From NCBI GenBank assembly GCA_021847345.1, contig JAJZTW010000018.1, positions 1-60,991 on the forward strand: DNA of 60,991 nucleotides, read 5' to 3'. The notes under the pieces are model-generated. The model did not search any database. It had not been told where the DNA came from and saw only the letters and a list, made by a program, of their open reading frames with translations. A program made the position numbers and the translations under genes. This stretch comes from Pseudomonadota bacterium. Lineage in GTDB: Bacteria > Pseudomonadota > Gammaproteobacteria > Burkholderiales > Burkholderiaceae_C. Below, one piece after another: positions 1 through 7,977 of this stretch (position 1 is its first letter; every line of letters begins with the position of its first letter).

Positions 1-258
1 ACCAGCTGCTGTGCCTGCGCACAGCAGCGCGCCGGCCGAATCCGAGCAGCCTGCAAGCTGCGAGGTGGAACGGGCTGGGCGCAGCCCGGCCCTGGGGGCG
101 CTTTCAAGCAACCGCTGGGCCGCCCCAAGACTGCTTGCCCCCCCCGGGGGGCTCAGGAGCGGTGCGTCCTGCCCGGCTTGCGCCGACGCGCACGCCAGCC
201 ACAGCCCTGCGGCCAGCAGCCACGCCGCGCAACCCCGCCCCTGCAAGCAAGACTTCAT
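1..258 (-). CDS. Secreted protein of unknown function, N-terminus only (cut by window edge)
   Basis: An open frame starts at an ATG at 258 and runs off the left edge without a stop. A GGAGG-type ribosome binding site lies a few bases upstream. Residues 1-28 look like a Sec signal peptide: one early Lys, a hydrophobic core rich in Leu/Ala/Trp, and a cleavage site near ASAQA. Right after it, about 27 residues are encoded by one copy of the repeat family that also forms the tandem array at 28 kb. A perfect inverted repeat 39 bases upstream of the start could be its operator. The visible mature part matches nothing I recognise. It could be a gene damaged by the repeat, or a real protein that tolerates it. 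Confidence 0.5.
   Translation of the reverse strand, partial: MKSCLQGRGCAAWLLAAGLWLACASAQAGQDAPLLSPPGGASSLGAAQRLLESAPRAGLRPARSTSQLAGCSDSAGALLCAGTAAG
71..152. repeat. Dispersed palindromic repeat, single copy
   Basis: This stretch matches the tandem repeat units at 28011-28257. The first 32 bases (71-102) are identical to the junction of units 2 and 3 there. It contains the same stem, with arms CAAGCA (105-110) and TGCTTG (132-137); the array has CAAGCC and GGCTTG at those places, so both arms changed together. It ends in a C-run/G-run hairpin (138-152). It lies in frame inside the signal-peptide ORF that reads left from 258. Confidence 0.75.
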
Positions 259-296
259 GGCCCCTCCGTTCGCGACCGGCCAGGCACAGGCCGGTC

Positions 297-316
297 ATAT
301 ACTCCTGGTAGTATAT
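297..316. promoter_or_regulatory. Perfect inverted repeat, candidate operator
   Basis: Two 7-base arms, ATATACT and AGTATAT, flank a 6-base spacer. A second small palindrome, AGGG-AAAA-CCCT, follows at 317-328. The site lies 39 bases upstream of the ATG at 258 and downstream of the thioredoxin-like gene, so it sits where a leftward promoter would be; it also includes a TATACT that could serve as a -10 box. Such AT-rich dyads are typical of small metal- or sulfide-sensing repressors (ArsR and CsoR families), but the regulator is not identified. Confidence 0.5.
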
Positions 317-340
317 AGGGAAAACCCTGTGGCTTGCATC

Positions 341-368
341 GATGGCTCGATGGCTCGATGGCTCGATG
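341..368. repeat. 8-bp tandem repeat, 3.5 copies
   Basis: The unit GATGGCTC occurs three times in a row (341-348, 349-356, 357-364) followed by GATG. It lies in the short gap between the stop of the thioredoxin-like gene (396) and the candidate operator at 297-316. It is not inside any gene that I can support. Confidence 0.8.
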
Positions 369-395
369 CACGGGGCCCGGGCGCAGGCGTCAGGC

Positions 396-956
396 TCAGC
401 CGCCGCGCAATCGGGCCCGCGCCTGCTGCATCGACCGATCCACATAGGCCTGGTAGAAATCGGGCTCACCCGCTCCGACCAGGCGCTCGCCCAGTTCCTG
501 CCCACCAGGCCCCAGGAACAGCACGGTGGGGGCCAGGCGCACCCGGTAGCGCTCGGCCAGCGCCTTGCCGTTGGTCGGCCGGCCGTCGAAATCCCGCAGG
601 CGGAAGGAGGGCACCATTTCCAGCTGCTCGACGTCGATGCCGTCCCGCACCATCCAGCGGTAGGTGCTGCGGCGCAACTGCTCGCAGTAGGCGCACCCGG
701 GAAGACTGAACATGAGCACCAGCGGCTGACCCTGGCGTGCCGCCTGGGCGGCGCTCGCGCGCAGGTCGCGCGCAGCGGGCAGCGAAGTGTCGGCATGCGC
801 CGGGGGCAGCCCCCCCAGGAAGGCCGGCACGGCCCCCGCGACCAGCGTGGCGGCGAGCAGCCCGCGCAGGACCAGGCCGCGCCGCGACGCGGCGAAAGGG
901 GTCGAAATGCCGGGCATGGCCATGTGCGAGGCGCGGGCAGGGATAATGTCGACCAT
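396..956 (-). CDS. Exported thioredoxin-fold protein (SoxW-like)
   Basis: This 186-residue protein has an N-terminal hydrophobic export signal (about residues 25-55, starting with Arg-Arg and ending PPAHA) and then a thioredoxin fold. The redox motif C-A-Y-C is at residues 88-91, after the usual strand (PLVLMF), and a later LAPT segment supplies the cis-proline. The protein should therefore act in the periplasm on disulfides. Thioredoxins of this kind include SoxW of sulfur-oxidation clusters, but nothing else in view confirms a sulfur role. The start at 956 has a GGGAGA ribosome binding site. It overlaps the start of the divergent lipoprotein gene; ATGs at 923 and 917 have no such site. Confidence 0.7.
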   Translation of the reverse strand: MVDIIPARASHMAMPGISTPFAASRRGLVLRGLLAATLVAGAVPAFLGGLPPAHADTSLPAARDLRASAAQAARQGQPLVLMFSLPGCAYCEQLRRSTYRWMVRDGIDVEQLEMVPSFRLRDFDGRPTNGKALAERYRVRLAPTVLFLGPGGQELGERLVGAGEPDFYQAYVDRSMQQARARLRGG

Positions 957-1611
957 GCTATCTCCCTTCCCTGCGCAAGAGTGTTGCGCGCGATCAAGCG
1001 CGCGCGGCCCCGCTCGCCACCCGCTGCGCCCGCTGCTGCAACTGCTGGCTGGCGTCGGGCTGGGCGCCGCGCTGCTCGGGTGCTCCCCGGCGCTGGACTG
1101 GCGCCAGGCGGGCCCCGAGCATGTCGACCTGCTGATGGACTTCCCCTGCAAGCCGCAGAACCTGTCCCAGCCCGTGGTGCTGGCCGGCAAGCGCCTGCAG
1201 ATGACCATGACGGGCTGCGAGGCCGCGCACATGACCTTCGCGCTGGCGCACGCCGACGTCGGCGTGCCGGCGCTGGTCGCGCCGGCCCTGGCTGAGCTGC
1301 ACCACGCGGCGCTGGGCAACATCTCCGCACGCGTGCTGGCCCAGCATGCCACCAGCGTGCACCACGCCGACGCCGGACTGGCCGATGCCGTCGAGCTCGA
1401 CCTCGCCGGCCAGGCTCCGCACGGCGCCGGGCTGCGCGAGCATGTGCTGCTGTTCGCCCAGGGCACGCAGGTGTTCCAGGCCACCGTGCTGGCGCGCGAC
1501 AAGGACTACGAGGAGGACGCCGCGCGCACCTTCGCCGGCTCCGTGCAACTCGGCCCGCCCCCGGCGCATGCGCCGCGCGCCGCCTCCGGCGCCGGAGCCT
1601 CCGATGACTGA
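946..1611 (+). CDS. Putative lipoprotein, unknown function
   Basis: The 221-residue product has a long, Arg-rich N-terminus followed by a hydrophobic stretch ending in a lipobox (L-L-G-C, Cys46), so it is probably a lipoprotein. The rest has no motif I recognise; it has two Cys (in FPCKP and TGCEA) and reads like a single globular domain of about 160 residues. The start at 946 has an AGGGA site just upstream; ATG 955 is an alternative. It is divergent from the thioredoxin-like gene, and the two start codons overlap, so each promoter must lie inside the other gene. It precedes the PTS cluster by 71 bases. Confidence 0.6.
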   Translation: MSTMLSPFPAQECCARSSARGPARHPLRPLLQLLAGVGLGAALLGCSPALDWRQAGPEHVDLLMDFPCKPQNLSQPVVLAGKRLQMTMTGCEAAHMTFALAHADVGVPALVAPALAELHHAALGNISARVLAQHATSVHHADAGLADAVELDLAGQAPHGAGLREHVLLFAQGTQVFQATVLARDKDYEEDAARTFAGSVQLGPPPAHAPRAASGAGASDD

Positions 1612-1682
1612 CGGGCCCACCGGCACGCGATTGCTGCATTGCAGCTACCATCGACCGTGTCGTCGTCGCCGCTGATTCCTCC

Positions 1683-2183
1683 GTGCCAGGCATCCTGATC
1701 ATCGCCCATGCTCCGCTGGCAAGCGCACTTTGCGCCTGCGCCGAGCATGTCTATTGTTCGGCGCCGCGCCGGCTCGAGGGGCTCGACGTCGCTGCCGACG
1801 CAGACCCGCAGACGGTGTTGCAGCAAGCGGCGCAGGCCATCGCGCGCCTGGCCGCCGGCGACGGCGAGGTCCTGGTGCTGGCCGATGCCGCGGGGGCCAC
1901 GCCGTGCAATACCGCGCGCCGGCTCGTATTCGACGCGGCGGGCGCGGCCCGCCTGCGCCTGATCGGCGGGGTCAACCTGCCGATGCTGCTGCGCACGCTG
2001 TGCTACCAGCACGAAGGCCTCGACGATCTGGTGTCCCGTGCCGTCGAAGGTGGGCGCCGCGCGATCGCCGAAATCGAACCCGCCGAACCCGCCGGCAACG
2101 ACCCGAGCGGCCTGGCCGGCGCCTCGTCATCCCCATGTGCCTCGTCGGGGGCATCCGTTCCATGCCCAGACTCGACCTGCTGA
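1683..2183 (+). CDS. PTS EIIA component, mannose/fructose family
   Basis: This is a cytoplasmic phosphocarrier of the EIIA-Man type. It accepts phosphate from HPr on His9 (MPGILIIAHAPLA, the family's N-terminal motif). The GTG start gives 166 residues; the domain fills the first 130 and the remaining Pro/Ser/Ala-rich tail is not expected to fold. The gene overlaps the HPr gene by 22 bases, so the two are translationally coupled. No EIIB or EIIC transporter gene is nearby. In betaproteobacteria this EIIA-HPr-EI set is usually regarded as regulatory rather than for sugar uptake. Confidence 0.9.
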   Translation: MPGILIIAHAPLASALCACAEHVYCSAPRRLEGLDVAADADPQTVLQQAAQAIARLAAGDGEVLVLADAAGATPCNTARRLVFDAAGAARLRLIGGVNLPMLLRTLCYQHEGLDDLVSRAVEGGRRAIAEIEPAEPAGNDPSGLAGASSSPCASSGASVPCPDSTC

Positions 2184-2431
2184 TCGGCAACAAGCTCGGG
2201 CTGCACGCACGCGCCTCCGCCAAGCTGACCAAGCTGGCGTCGGAATTCGACAGCGAGGTCTGGCTGAGCAAGGGCTCGCGCAAGGTCAACGCCAAGAGCA
2301 TCATGGGGGTGATGATGCTGGCCGCCGGCCAGGGCACGCGCCTCGTCGTGGAAGCCGACGGCGCCGACGCCGAGCAGGCGCTCGCGGCCATCGAAGCACT
2401 CGTGCGCGACAAGTTCGGCGAAGGCGAATAG
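2162..2431 (+). CDS. ptsH: Phosphocarrier protein HPr
   Basis: HPr passes phosphate from enzyme I to EIIA proteins. At 89 residues it has the standard length. His15 sits in the active-site motif GLHAR, and Ser46 in KSIMGVM matches the regulatory phosphorylation site used by HPr kinase in many proteobacteria. The start lies inside the end of the EIIA gene. A two-component pair separates it from ptsI. Confidence 0.95.
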   Translation: MPRLDLLIGNKLGLHARASAKLTKLASEFDSEVWLSKGSRKVNAKSIMGVMMLAAGQGTRLVVEADGADAEQALAAIEALVRDKFGEGE

Positions 2432-2579
2432 CCCCCGGCCGCCCCGGCTCGCAGGACGAGGCGCGGGCGGCGCTTGCTGCAATACTTCGACATCTGCGCG
2501 AACATGCCGGCAATGCCCGGCGCGCATCATCGGTGGCCTGGGCTCCCAGCCCCGTCGCACAGGTCCGCTCCGAATCGCC

Positions 2580-3338
2580 ATGTCCGAGTCCGTCTGCCCC
2601 ACCAGCTCCCAGGTCGCCACGCCGGCACGCGCACGCGTGCTGCTGATCGAGGACGACGCGCGGCTGGGCCAGATGGTCGAGGACTATCTGCGCGACGCCG
2701 GCTGGAACGTGCGCCGCGCCCTGACCCTGGCGCAATCGATGGCCGAACTCGACGCGGCCCGCCAGGGCCCGGGTTTCGACGCCGTGATCCTGGACCTGAT
2801 GCTGCCCGACGGCGACGGGCTCGACCTGTGTCGCCGTCTTCGCGGCAGCGGCGACGACCTGCCGGTGCTCGTGCTGAGCGCGCGCGGCGACCCGCTGGAC
2901 CGGGTCATCGGACTCGAGCTCGGGGCCGACGACTACCTGCCCAAGCCCTTCGAGCCCCGCGAACTGCTGGCACGCCTGCGCGCCATCGTGCGTCGACGCC
3001 AGGGCCTGCCGGGCGCGGCCCAGCTGCTGCGCTTCGGGCGCCTGGAAATCGACCCGCAATCGCGCCAGGCGCGGGTCGACGGCGAGCCCCGCCCGCTGAC
3101 CGGCTACCAGTTCGACCTGCTGCTGGCGCTGGCGCGGCATCCCGGACGCGTGCTGTCGCGCGACTTCCTGCTCGACGCGGTCAAGAGCAGTGGAGCGCAG
3201 GATGTCTACGACCGCTCCGTGGACGTGCACATCAGCCGCATCCGTGCGGTGATCGAGGACGATCCGCGGCATCCGCGGCGCATCCTGACCCTGCGCGGCG
3301 CCGGCTACGTGTTCGCGCGCAGCCAGGACGCCGCCTGA
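2580..3338 (+). CDS. Response regulator, OmpR/PhoB family
   Basis: This is a 252-residue DNA-binding regulator. After a 17-residue extension comes a receiver domain: acidic pair Asp25-Asp26, phospho-acceptor Asp72 in ILDLMLP, and the conserved Lys in DDYLPKPF. A winged-helix domain follows from about residue 145, ending in the typical RILTLRGAGYVF. It pairs with the kinase gene 14 bases downstream. The pair sits between ptsH and ptsI, which are usually adjacent in related bacteria. A 148-base gap separates it from ptsH, so it may have its own promoter. The signal and targets cannot be read from the sequence. Confidence 0.93.
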   Translation: MSESVCPTSSQVATPARARVLLIEDDARLGQMVEDYLRDAGWNVRRALTLAQSMAELDAARQGPGFDAVILDLMLPDGDGLDLCRRLRGSGDDLPVLVLSARGDPLDRVIGLELGADDYLPKPFEPRELLARLRAIVRRRQGLPGAAQLLRFGRLEIDPQSRQARVDGEPRPLTGYQFDLLLALARHPGRVLSRDFLLDAVKSSGAQDVYDRSVDVHISRIRAVIEDDPRHPRRILTLRGAGYVFARSQDAA

Positions 3339-3352
3339 GCTGCCGGCCCGCC

Positions 3353-4522
3353 ATGCACAACCCGTCGCTACCCGGCTCCGCGGACGGCGCGCCTGCCGCG
3401 CGGGCGGCCGCGCGCCCGGCCGAACCCGCCGCGCCCAGGGCGGCGAGGCCGCGCACTCGCCTGGGCGCGAGCATCGCACTGGCGCTGGTCGCCGCGCTGC
3501 TCGCGCAGGCGCTGGTTTCCGCGCTGGTGCTGCACATGGTGTTCTTCTCCGACCCGCAGCAGGCCGAGTTGCGCAAACAGTTGCTGCAGGCGTTTTTTCA
3601 TCTCTACGGGCTCAAGCCGGCGCCTTGGCGGCACCTGCTGCTGTCGCCGCTGAGCACGACCCTGCTCAGCGCCGTGGTGGTCGGGCTGGTGACCCTGCCG
3701 CTGATGCACCGCCTGACGCGGCGCCTGCAGCGCCTGCAGCGCGGCGTGCAGGCGCTGGGCGACCTCGACCTGGGAGCTCGCGTGCCCGTCGAGGGCCGCG
3801 ACGAGGTGGCCGCGCTGGCCGTGGCCTTCAACCAGGCCGCCGAGCGCGTGGAGGCCCTGGTGCGCAGCCACAAGTCGCTGCTGGCCTACACCTCGCACGA
3901 ACTGCGCACGCCGTTGACCCGGCTGCGCATGACCCTGGAGGTGCTCGAGAGCGAAACCCCCGCGGCGGCGCTGGCGGCGGCACGCGCGCGCAGCCTGGAG
4001 GAGGCCCGGCACGACCTGGCCGAACTCGACCGGCTGATCGGCTCGATCCTGCTGTTCAGCCGCCTCGACGCGGGCGCCACGCACGCGCTGCAGCCCGAGG
4101 AGGTCGACGTGCTCGCGGTGGCGGCCGAGGAGGCGGCGCGCGAGGACATCGAGGCGCACGGCGACTGGGTGCGCATGCGCGCCGACGAACGCCTGCTGCG
4201 CCACGGCATCCGCAACCTGCTGAGCAATGCGCGCAAGCACGCCGCCGGCGACGGCGCGCAGCTCGAGGTGCAGCGCACTGCGCGCGGCGTGCGCGTGCTG
4301 GTTCGCGACCGCGGCCCCGGAGTGCCGCAGTCGCAGGCCGAGCGCATCTTCGAGCCCTTCGTGCGCCTGCGCGGCCCGGTCGAGGGCAGCGGCCTGGGGC
4401 TGGCGCTGGTCAGGCGCATCGCGCGCCTGCACGGCGGTGACGCGCGCTACGAACCCAACCCCGGCGGCGGGGCCTGTTTCGTGTTCGAGCTGGCGGCGCT
4501 GGGTGACATCGCGCAACCATAG
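3353..4522 (+). CDS. Sensor histidine kinase, partner of the upstream regulator
   Basis: This membrane kinase has 389 residues. A Pro/Ala/Arg-rich cytoplasmic N-terminus precedes transmembrane helix 1 (about 37-62). A short periplasmic loop follows, then helix 2 (about 85-110), a HAMP segment, and the phospho-acceptor His182 in YTSHELRTPLTR. The ATP-binding domain has its N box (NLLSNARKHA), G1 (DRGPGVP) and G2 (GSGLGLALV). The small periplasmic loop suggests sensing in or near the membrane rather than a large ligand-binding domain. ptsI starts 68 bases downstream. Confidence 0.92.
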   Translation: MHNPSLPGSADGAPAARAAARPAEPAAPRAARPRTRLGASIALALVAALLAQALVSALVLHMVFFSDPQQAELRKQLLQAFFHLYGLKPAPWRHLLLSPLSTTLLSAVVVGLVTLPLMHRLTRRLQRLQRGVQALGDLDLGARVPVEGRDEVAALAVAFNQAAERVEALVRSHKSLLAYTSHELRTPLTRLRMTLEVLESETPAAALAAARARSLEEARHDLAELDRLIGSILLFSRLDAGATHALQPEEVDVLAVAAEEAAREDIEAHGDWVRMRADERLLRHGIRNLLSNARKHAAGDGAQLEVQRTARGVRVLVRDRGPGVPQSQAERIFEPFVRLRGPVEGSGLGLALVRRIARLHGGDARYEPNPGGGACFVFELAALGDIAQP

Positions 4523-4590
4523 GAGCCCGGGAGCCTGGGTCGTGTCCCGTGGTCGGCCGCAGGCAGGCTCGCACTCGTACCATTGACCCC

Positions 4591-6348
4591 ATGGCTCTGC
4601 AGATGTTCGGTATTCCCGTTTCCCGCGGCGTGGCGGTCGGACGCGCCGTGCTGCTGTCGTCCGCTCGCCTGGACGTGGCCCACTATTTCGTCGACCCCGG
4701 GCAGGAAGAGGCGGAAATCGATCGCCTGCGCGCCGCGCGCGCGGCCGTGCGCAGCGAGCTGCAGACCCTGCAGGCCGAACTTCCGGCGGACGCCCCGGCG
4801 GAAATGGCCGCGTTCATCGACGTGCACAAGATGCTGCTGGACGACCCGCACATCGGACGCGACACGGCCGGCTGGATCCGACGCCGGCGCTACAACGCCG
4901 AATGGGCGCTGACCGCGCAGCTCGACGTCATCGCCCGCAGCTTCGACGAGATGGACGACGCCTACCTGCGCGAACGCAAGGCCGATGTCGAGCAGGTGGT
5001 CGAGCGCCTGCTGCGCGCGCTGCGAGGAACCCAGGGGCTGCCCGGAGTCGCGCGTGGCGACGACGACCTCGTGCTGGTGGCGCACGACATCTCCCCCGCC
5101 GACATGATGCAGTTCAAGCAGGGGGTGTTCCGCGGCTTCATCACCGACATCGGCGGCAAGACCTCGCACACCGCGATCGTCGCGCGCAGCCTGGACATCC
5201 CGGCGGTGGTCGGCGCACGCGAGGCCAGCCGCCTGATCCGCCAGGACGACTGGGTGATCATCGACGGCGACAACGGGCTGCTGATCGTCGATCCGTCGCC
5301 CGCCATCGTCGACGACTACCGCGTGCGCAAGCAGGAATCGGAGCTGGCGCGCCAGCGCCTGCAGCGCCTGCGCAACACCCCGGCACGCACTCTCGACGGC
5401 CAGAGCATCGAGTTGCTGGCCAACATCGAGCTGCCCGAGGACTGCGAAGCGGCGCTGCAGGCCGGCGCGACCGGTATCGGACTGTTCCGTACCGAGTTCC
5501 TGTTCATGAACCGCAACGGCAGGCTGCCGGGCGAGAACGAGCAGTTCGAGGCCTACCGGCGCGTGGTGCAGGCGATGGGCGGACGCCCGGTGACCATCCG
5601 CACCATCGACATCGGCGCCGACAAGCCGCTGGACGGCGACGGCGATCACCGCGACGGCGAGTTCACGCACCTCAATCCCGCACTCGGACTGCGGGCGATT
5701 CGCTACAGCCTGTCGGATCCGGCGATGTTTCGCGTGCAACTGCGCGCGCTGCTGCGTGCGGCCTGCTTCGGCCCGCTGCGCATCCTGGTGCCGATGCTGG
5801 CACACGCGCGCGAGCTGCACCAGACCATCGAACAGCTCGATCTCGCGCGCGCCGAGCTGCGCGCCGCCGGCGTCGAGCCGGGCAAGGTCGAGCTGGGCGC
5901 GATGATCGAGGTACCCGGCGCGGTGCTGATGCTGCCGCTGTTCCTGCGGCATTTCGATTTCATCTCGGTCGGCACCAACGATCTCGTGCAATACACGCTG
6001 GCGATCGACCGCGCCGACGAAAGCGTCGCCGAGCTCTACGACCCGCTGCACCCCGCGGTGCTGCAGCTGCTGGCGCAGACCATCGCGCAGGCGCATGCCG
6101 CGCACGGCATCAGGGGCCGCCCGGTGCACGTCAGCGTGTGCGGCGAAATGGCCGGCGATCCACAGCTCACGCGCCTGCTGCTCGGGCTGGGACTGCGCAG
6201 CTTTTCCATGCACCCGGCGCAATTGCTCAGCGTCAAGCATGAAATCCTTCGCTCCGATTGCTCGCGATTGGCGCCTCTGGCGCAAGCCGTTCTCGGCGAA
6301 TTCGAACCCGAGGAACAGCGACGCGCGCTGGCCGCGCTCGACGCCTGA
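4591..6348 (+). CDS. ptsI: PTS enzyme I (phosphoenolpyruvate-protein phosphotransferase)
   Basis: Enzyme I takes phosphate from phosphoenolpyruvate and gives it to HPr. The 585-residue product has full length. It shows the N-terminal motif (FGIPVSRGVAVG), the phosphohistidine loop GGKTSHTAIVAR with His193, and the PEP-binding TIM barrel motifs DIGADKP, SVGTNDLVQY and VCGEMAGDP. The start at 4591 was chosen because the protein then begins like known family members; no strong ribosome binding site is visible. A longer frame from 4549 adds residues that do not fit the family. Confidence 0.95.
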   Translation: MALQMFGIPVSRGVAVGRAVLLSSARLDVAHYFVDPGQEEAEIDRLRAARAAVRSELQTLQAELPADAPAEMAAFIDVHKMLLDDPHIGRDTAGWIRRRRYNAEWALTAQLDVIARSFDEMDDAYLRERKADVEQVVERLLRALRGTQGLPGVARGDDDLVLVAHDISPADMMQFKQGVFRGFITDIGGKTSHTAIVARSLDIPAVVGAREASRLIRQDDWVIIDGDNGLLIVDPSPAIVDDYRVRKQESELARQRLQRLRNTPARTLDGQSIELLANIELPEDCEAALQAGATGIGLFRTEFLFMNRNGRLPGENEQFEAYRRVVQAMGGRPVTIRTIDIGADKPLDGDGDHRDGEFTHLNPALGLRAIRYSLSDPAMFRVQLRALLRAACFGPLRILVPMLAHARELHQTIEQLDLARAELRAAGVEPGKVELGAMIEVPGAVLMLPLFLRHFDFISVGTNDLVQYTLAIDRADESVAELYDPLHPAVLQLLAQTIAQAHAAHGIRGRPVHVSVCGEMAGDPQLTRLLLGLGLRSFSMHPAQLLSVKHEILRSDCSRLAPLAQAVLGEFEPEEQRRALAALDA

Positions 6349-6378
6349 GCGCATGGCCGCCACAGCCCTCGCCCCCGC

Positions 6379-7977
6379 ATGAAATCCGCGCCGAGCCACC
6401 CCGACCCCGCTGCCGCCTGCGCCGCGCGGACCCCGCATGCCGCGCGCAGGCGGGTGTTGCTGGGATGCCTGGGCTGCGCCGGCCTTGGGCTGTTCCCCGC
6501 GCTGGCGCAAGCCGGCGTGGGCGACGAGTCGATCACGCGCCTGCCGGCGCTCGGCGACGCCGGCCAGGGCGTGCTCAGCCCGGTGCTCGAGCAGCGCCTG
6601 GGCCAGCTGATCATGGGGCAGCTCCGCCAGGATCCGCACTACCTGCGCGACGTGCTGCTGCGCAGCTACCTGCAATACATCGTCGACCGCCTGCGCAAGG
6701 CCGCGGTGGCCACCGCCGAACCCGAGGCGCCGCGTGAATTCCGCGTGTTCCTGCTGCGCGACCCCACCTTCAACGCCTTCGCGCTGCCCGGCGGTCACAT
6801 CGGCGTGCATACCGGCCTGGTGGTCGACGCGCTGGCCGAGGCCCAGCTCGCGGCGGTGTTCGCGCACGAGATGTCGCACATCACGCAGCGCCATGTCGAG
6901 CAGCGCCTGGCGCGCTCCGGCGGCGACACGGCCCTGTCGGTGGGCTCGCTGGTGCTGGCGGTGCTCGCCGGCCTGGCCGGCGCCGGCGGCCAGGCCGCCG
7001 AGGGCCTGGCGCTGGGAGGACAGGCCGCCGTGGCGTCGCGCCAGCTGCGCTTCTCGCGCAGCAACGAGCGCGACGCCGACCGCGTGGGAATCGGCGTGCT
7101 GCGCGCCAGCGGCTACCCGCCCCAGGCCATGGCCAGCATGCTCGAACGCCTGCAAAGCCTGTCGCGCCTGGACGACGCGGTGGTGTTCGCCTTCCTGCAG
7201 GACCATCCGCTGACCGGGGAACGAATCGCCTACGCGCAGGAGCTGGGAGGCGACAAGCCGCTGCCGCCGGACACCTCGCTGCGCTTCTGGCTGATGAACG
7301 CACGCGCGCGCGCGCTGCAGCCCACGCACAGCGACGACCTGCGCCAGCTGGCGCTGAGCATGCAGGCCAGCCAGCCCGGGCGCCCGGACGGCCTGCCCGC
7401 GCAGCGCGCCGCCTGGGCCTATTGCGAGGCCGTGGCATGGCTGCGTGCCGAGGAACTCGCGCGCGCCGACGCGGCACTGCGCAAGGCGCAACAGCTCGGC
7501 GCCGGCTTCGACCCCGTGCAGCGCCTGCCGCTGGACCTGCTGCGCGGGGACTGGCTGCTGGCGAGCTCGCGGCCCGAGCAGGCCCTCGAACTCGCCCGGC
7601 GCCTGCGCGGCATCGCGTCCGACGACGAAGCCGTGCTGCACCTGCAGGCGCGCGCGCTGCTGGCGCAGCCGGCCGGCAAGATCGCGGCTCGCGACTTCCT
7701 GCGCGAGCAGACCGTGCTGCACCCCGACGACGAACAGCTGTGGACGTGGCTGGCGCAAGCCTATGCCGCGTGCGGGCAGGCGGCGGCCCAGCACCGTGCC
7801 ACCGCCGAGGCCTACGCGCTGCAGGGCAACCTGGAAGGAGCGCTGCTGCAACTGCACATCGCCAAGCGAACCCCCGGCGCCGATTATTTCGAGGCCTCGA
7901 TCATCGATTCGCGCTTGCGCGCCATGCAGCAACGCGTGGCGCGCGACAAGGCCCTGGACAAGATGCTGCCGCAATGA
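6379..7977 (+). CDS. bepA: M48-family zinc metalloprotease, BepA/YfgC-like
   Basis: This is a 532-residue periplasmic protease-chaperone. An N-terminal export signal (about residues 20-45, with Arg-Arg-Arg before the hydrophobic core and ending ALAQA) is followed by the M48 domain. Zinc ligands are His163 and His167 in HEMSH and Glu230 in NERDADRVG. The C-terminal half (from about 300) is helical and repeat-like, as in the TPR domain of BepA, which handles outer-membrane proteins such as LptD. The stop overlaps the ATG of the next gene, so the two are coupled. Confidence 0.88.
   Translation: MKSAPSHPDPAAACAARTPHAARRRVLLGCLGCAGLGLFPALAQAGVGDESITRLPALGDAGQGVLSPVLEQRLGQLIMGQLRQDPHYLRDVLLRSYLQYIVDRLRKAAVATAEPEAPREFRVFLLRDPTFNAFALPGGHIGVHTGLVVDALAEAQLAAVFAHEMSHITQRHVEQRLARSGGDTALSVGSLVLAVLAGLAGAGGQAAEGLALGGQAAVASRQLRFSRSNERDADRVGIGVLRASGYPPQAMASMLERLQSLSRLDDAVVFAFLQDHPLTGERIAYAQELGGDKPLPPDTSLRFWLMNARARALQPTHSDDLRQLALSMQASQPGRPDGLPAQRAAWAYCEAVAWLRAEELARADAALRKAQQLGAGFDPVQRLPLDLLRGDWLLASSRPEQALELARRLRGIASDDEAVLHLQARALLAQPAGKIAARDFLREQTVLHPDDEQLWTWLAQAYAACGQAAAQHRATAEAYALQGNLEGALLQLHIAKRTPGADYFEASIIDSRLRAMQQRVARDKALDKMLPQ

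Noticed and set aside
11..709. Rightward open frames across the left edge
   Set aside because: They run through the repeat element and antisense to the thioredoxin-like gene, with low-complexity Ala/Pro/Arg composition and no start signal.
4447..7974. A very long leftward open frame (1175 codons) opposite ptsI and the metalloprotease gene
   Set aside because: It is antisense to genes with clear motifs. Its Gln/Arg/His/Ala-rich composition is what the complementary frame of GC-rich genes gives. Similar frames elsewhere were left out for the same reason.
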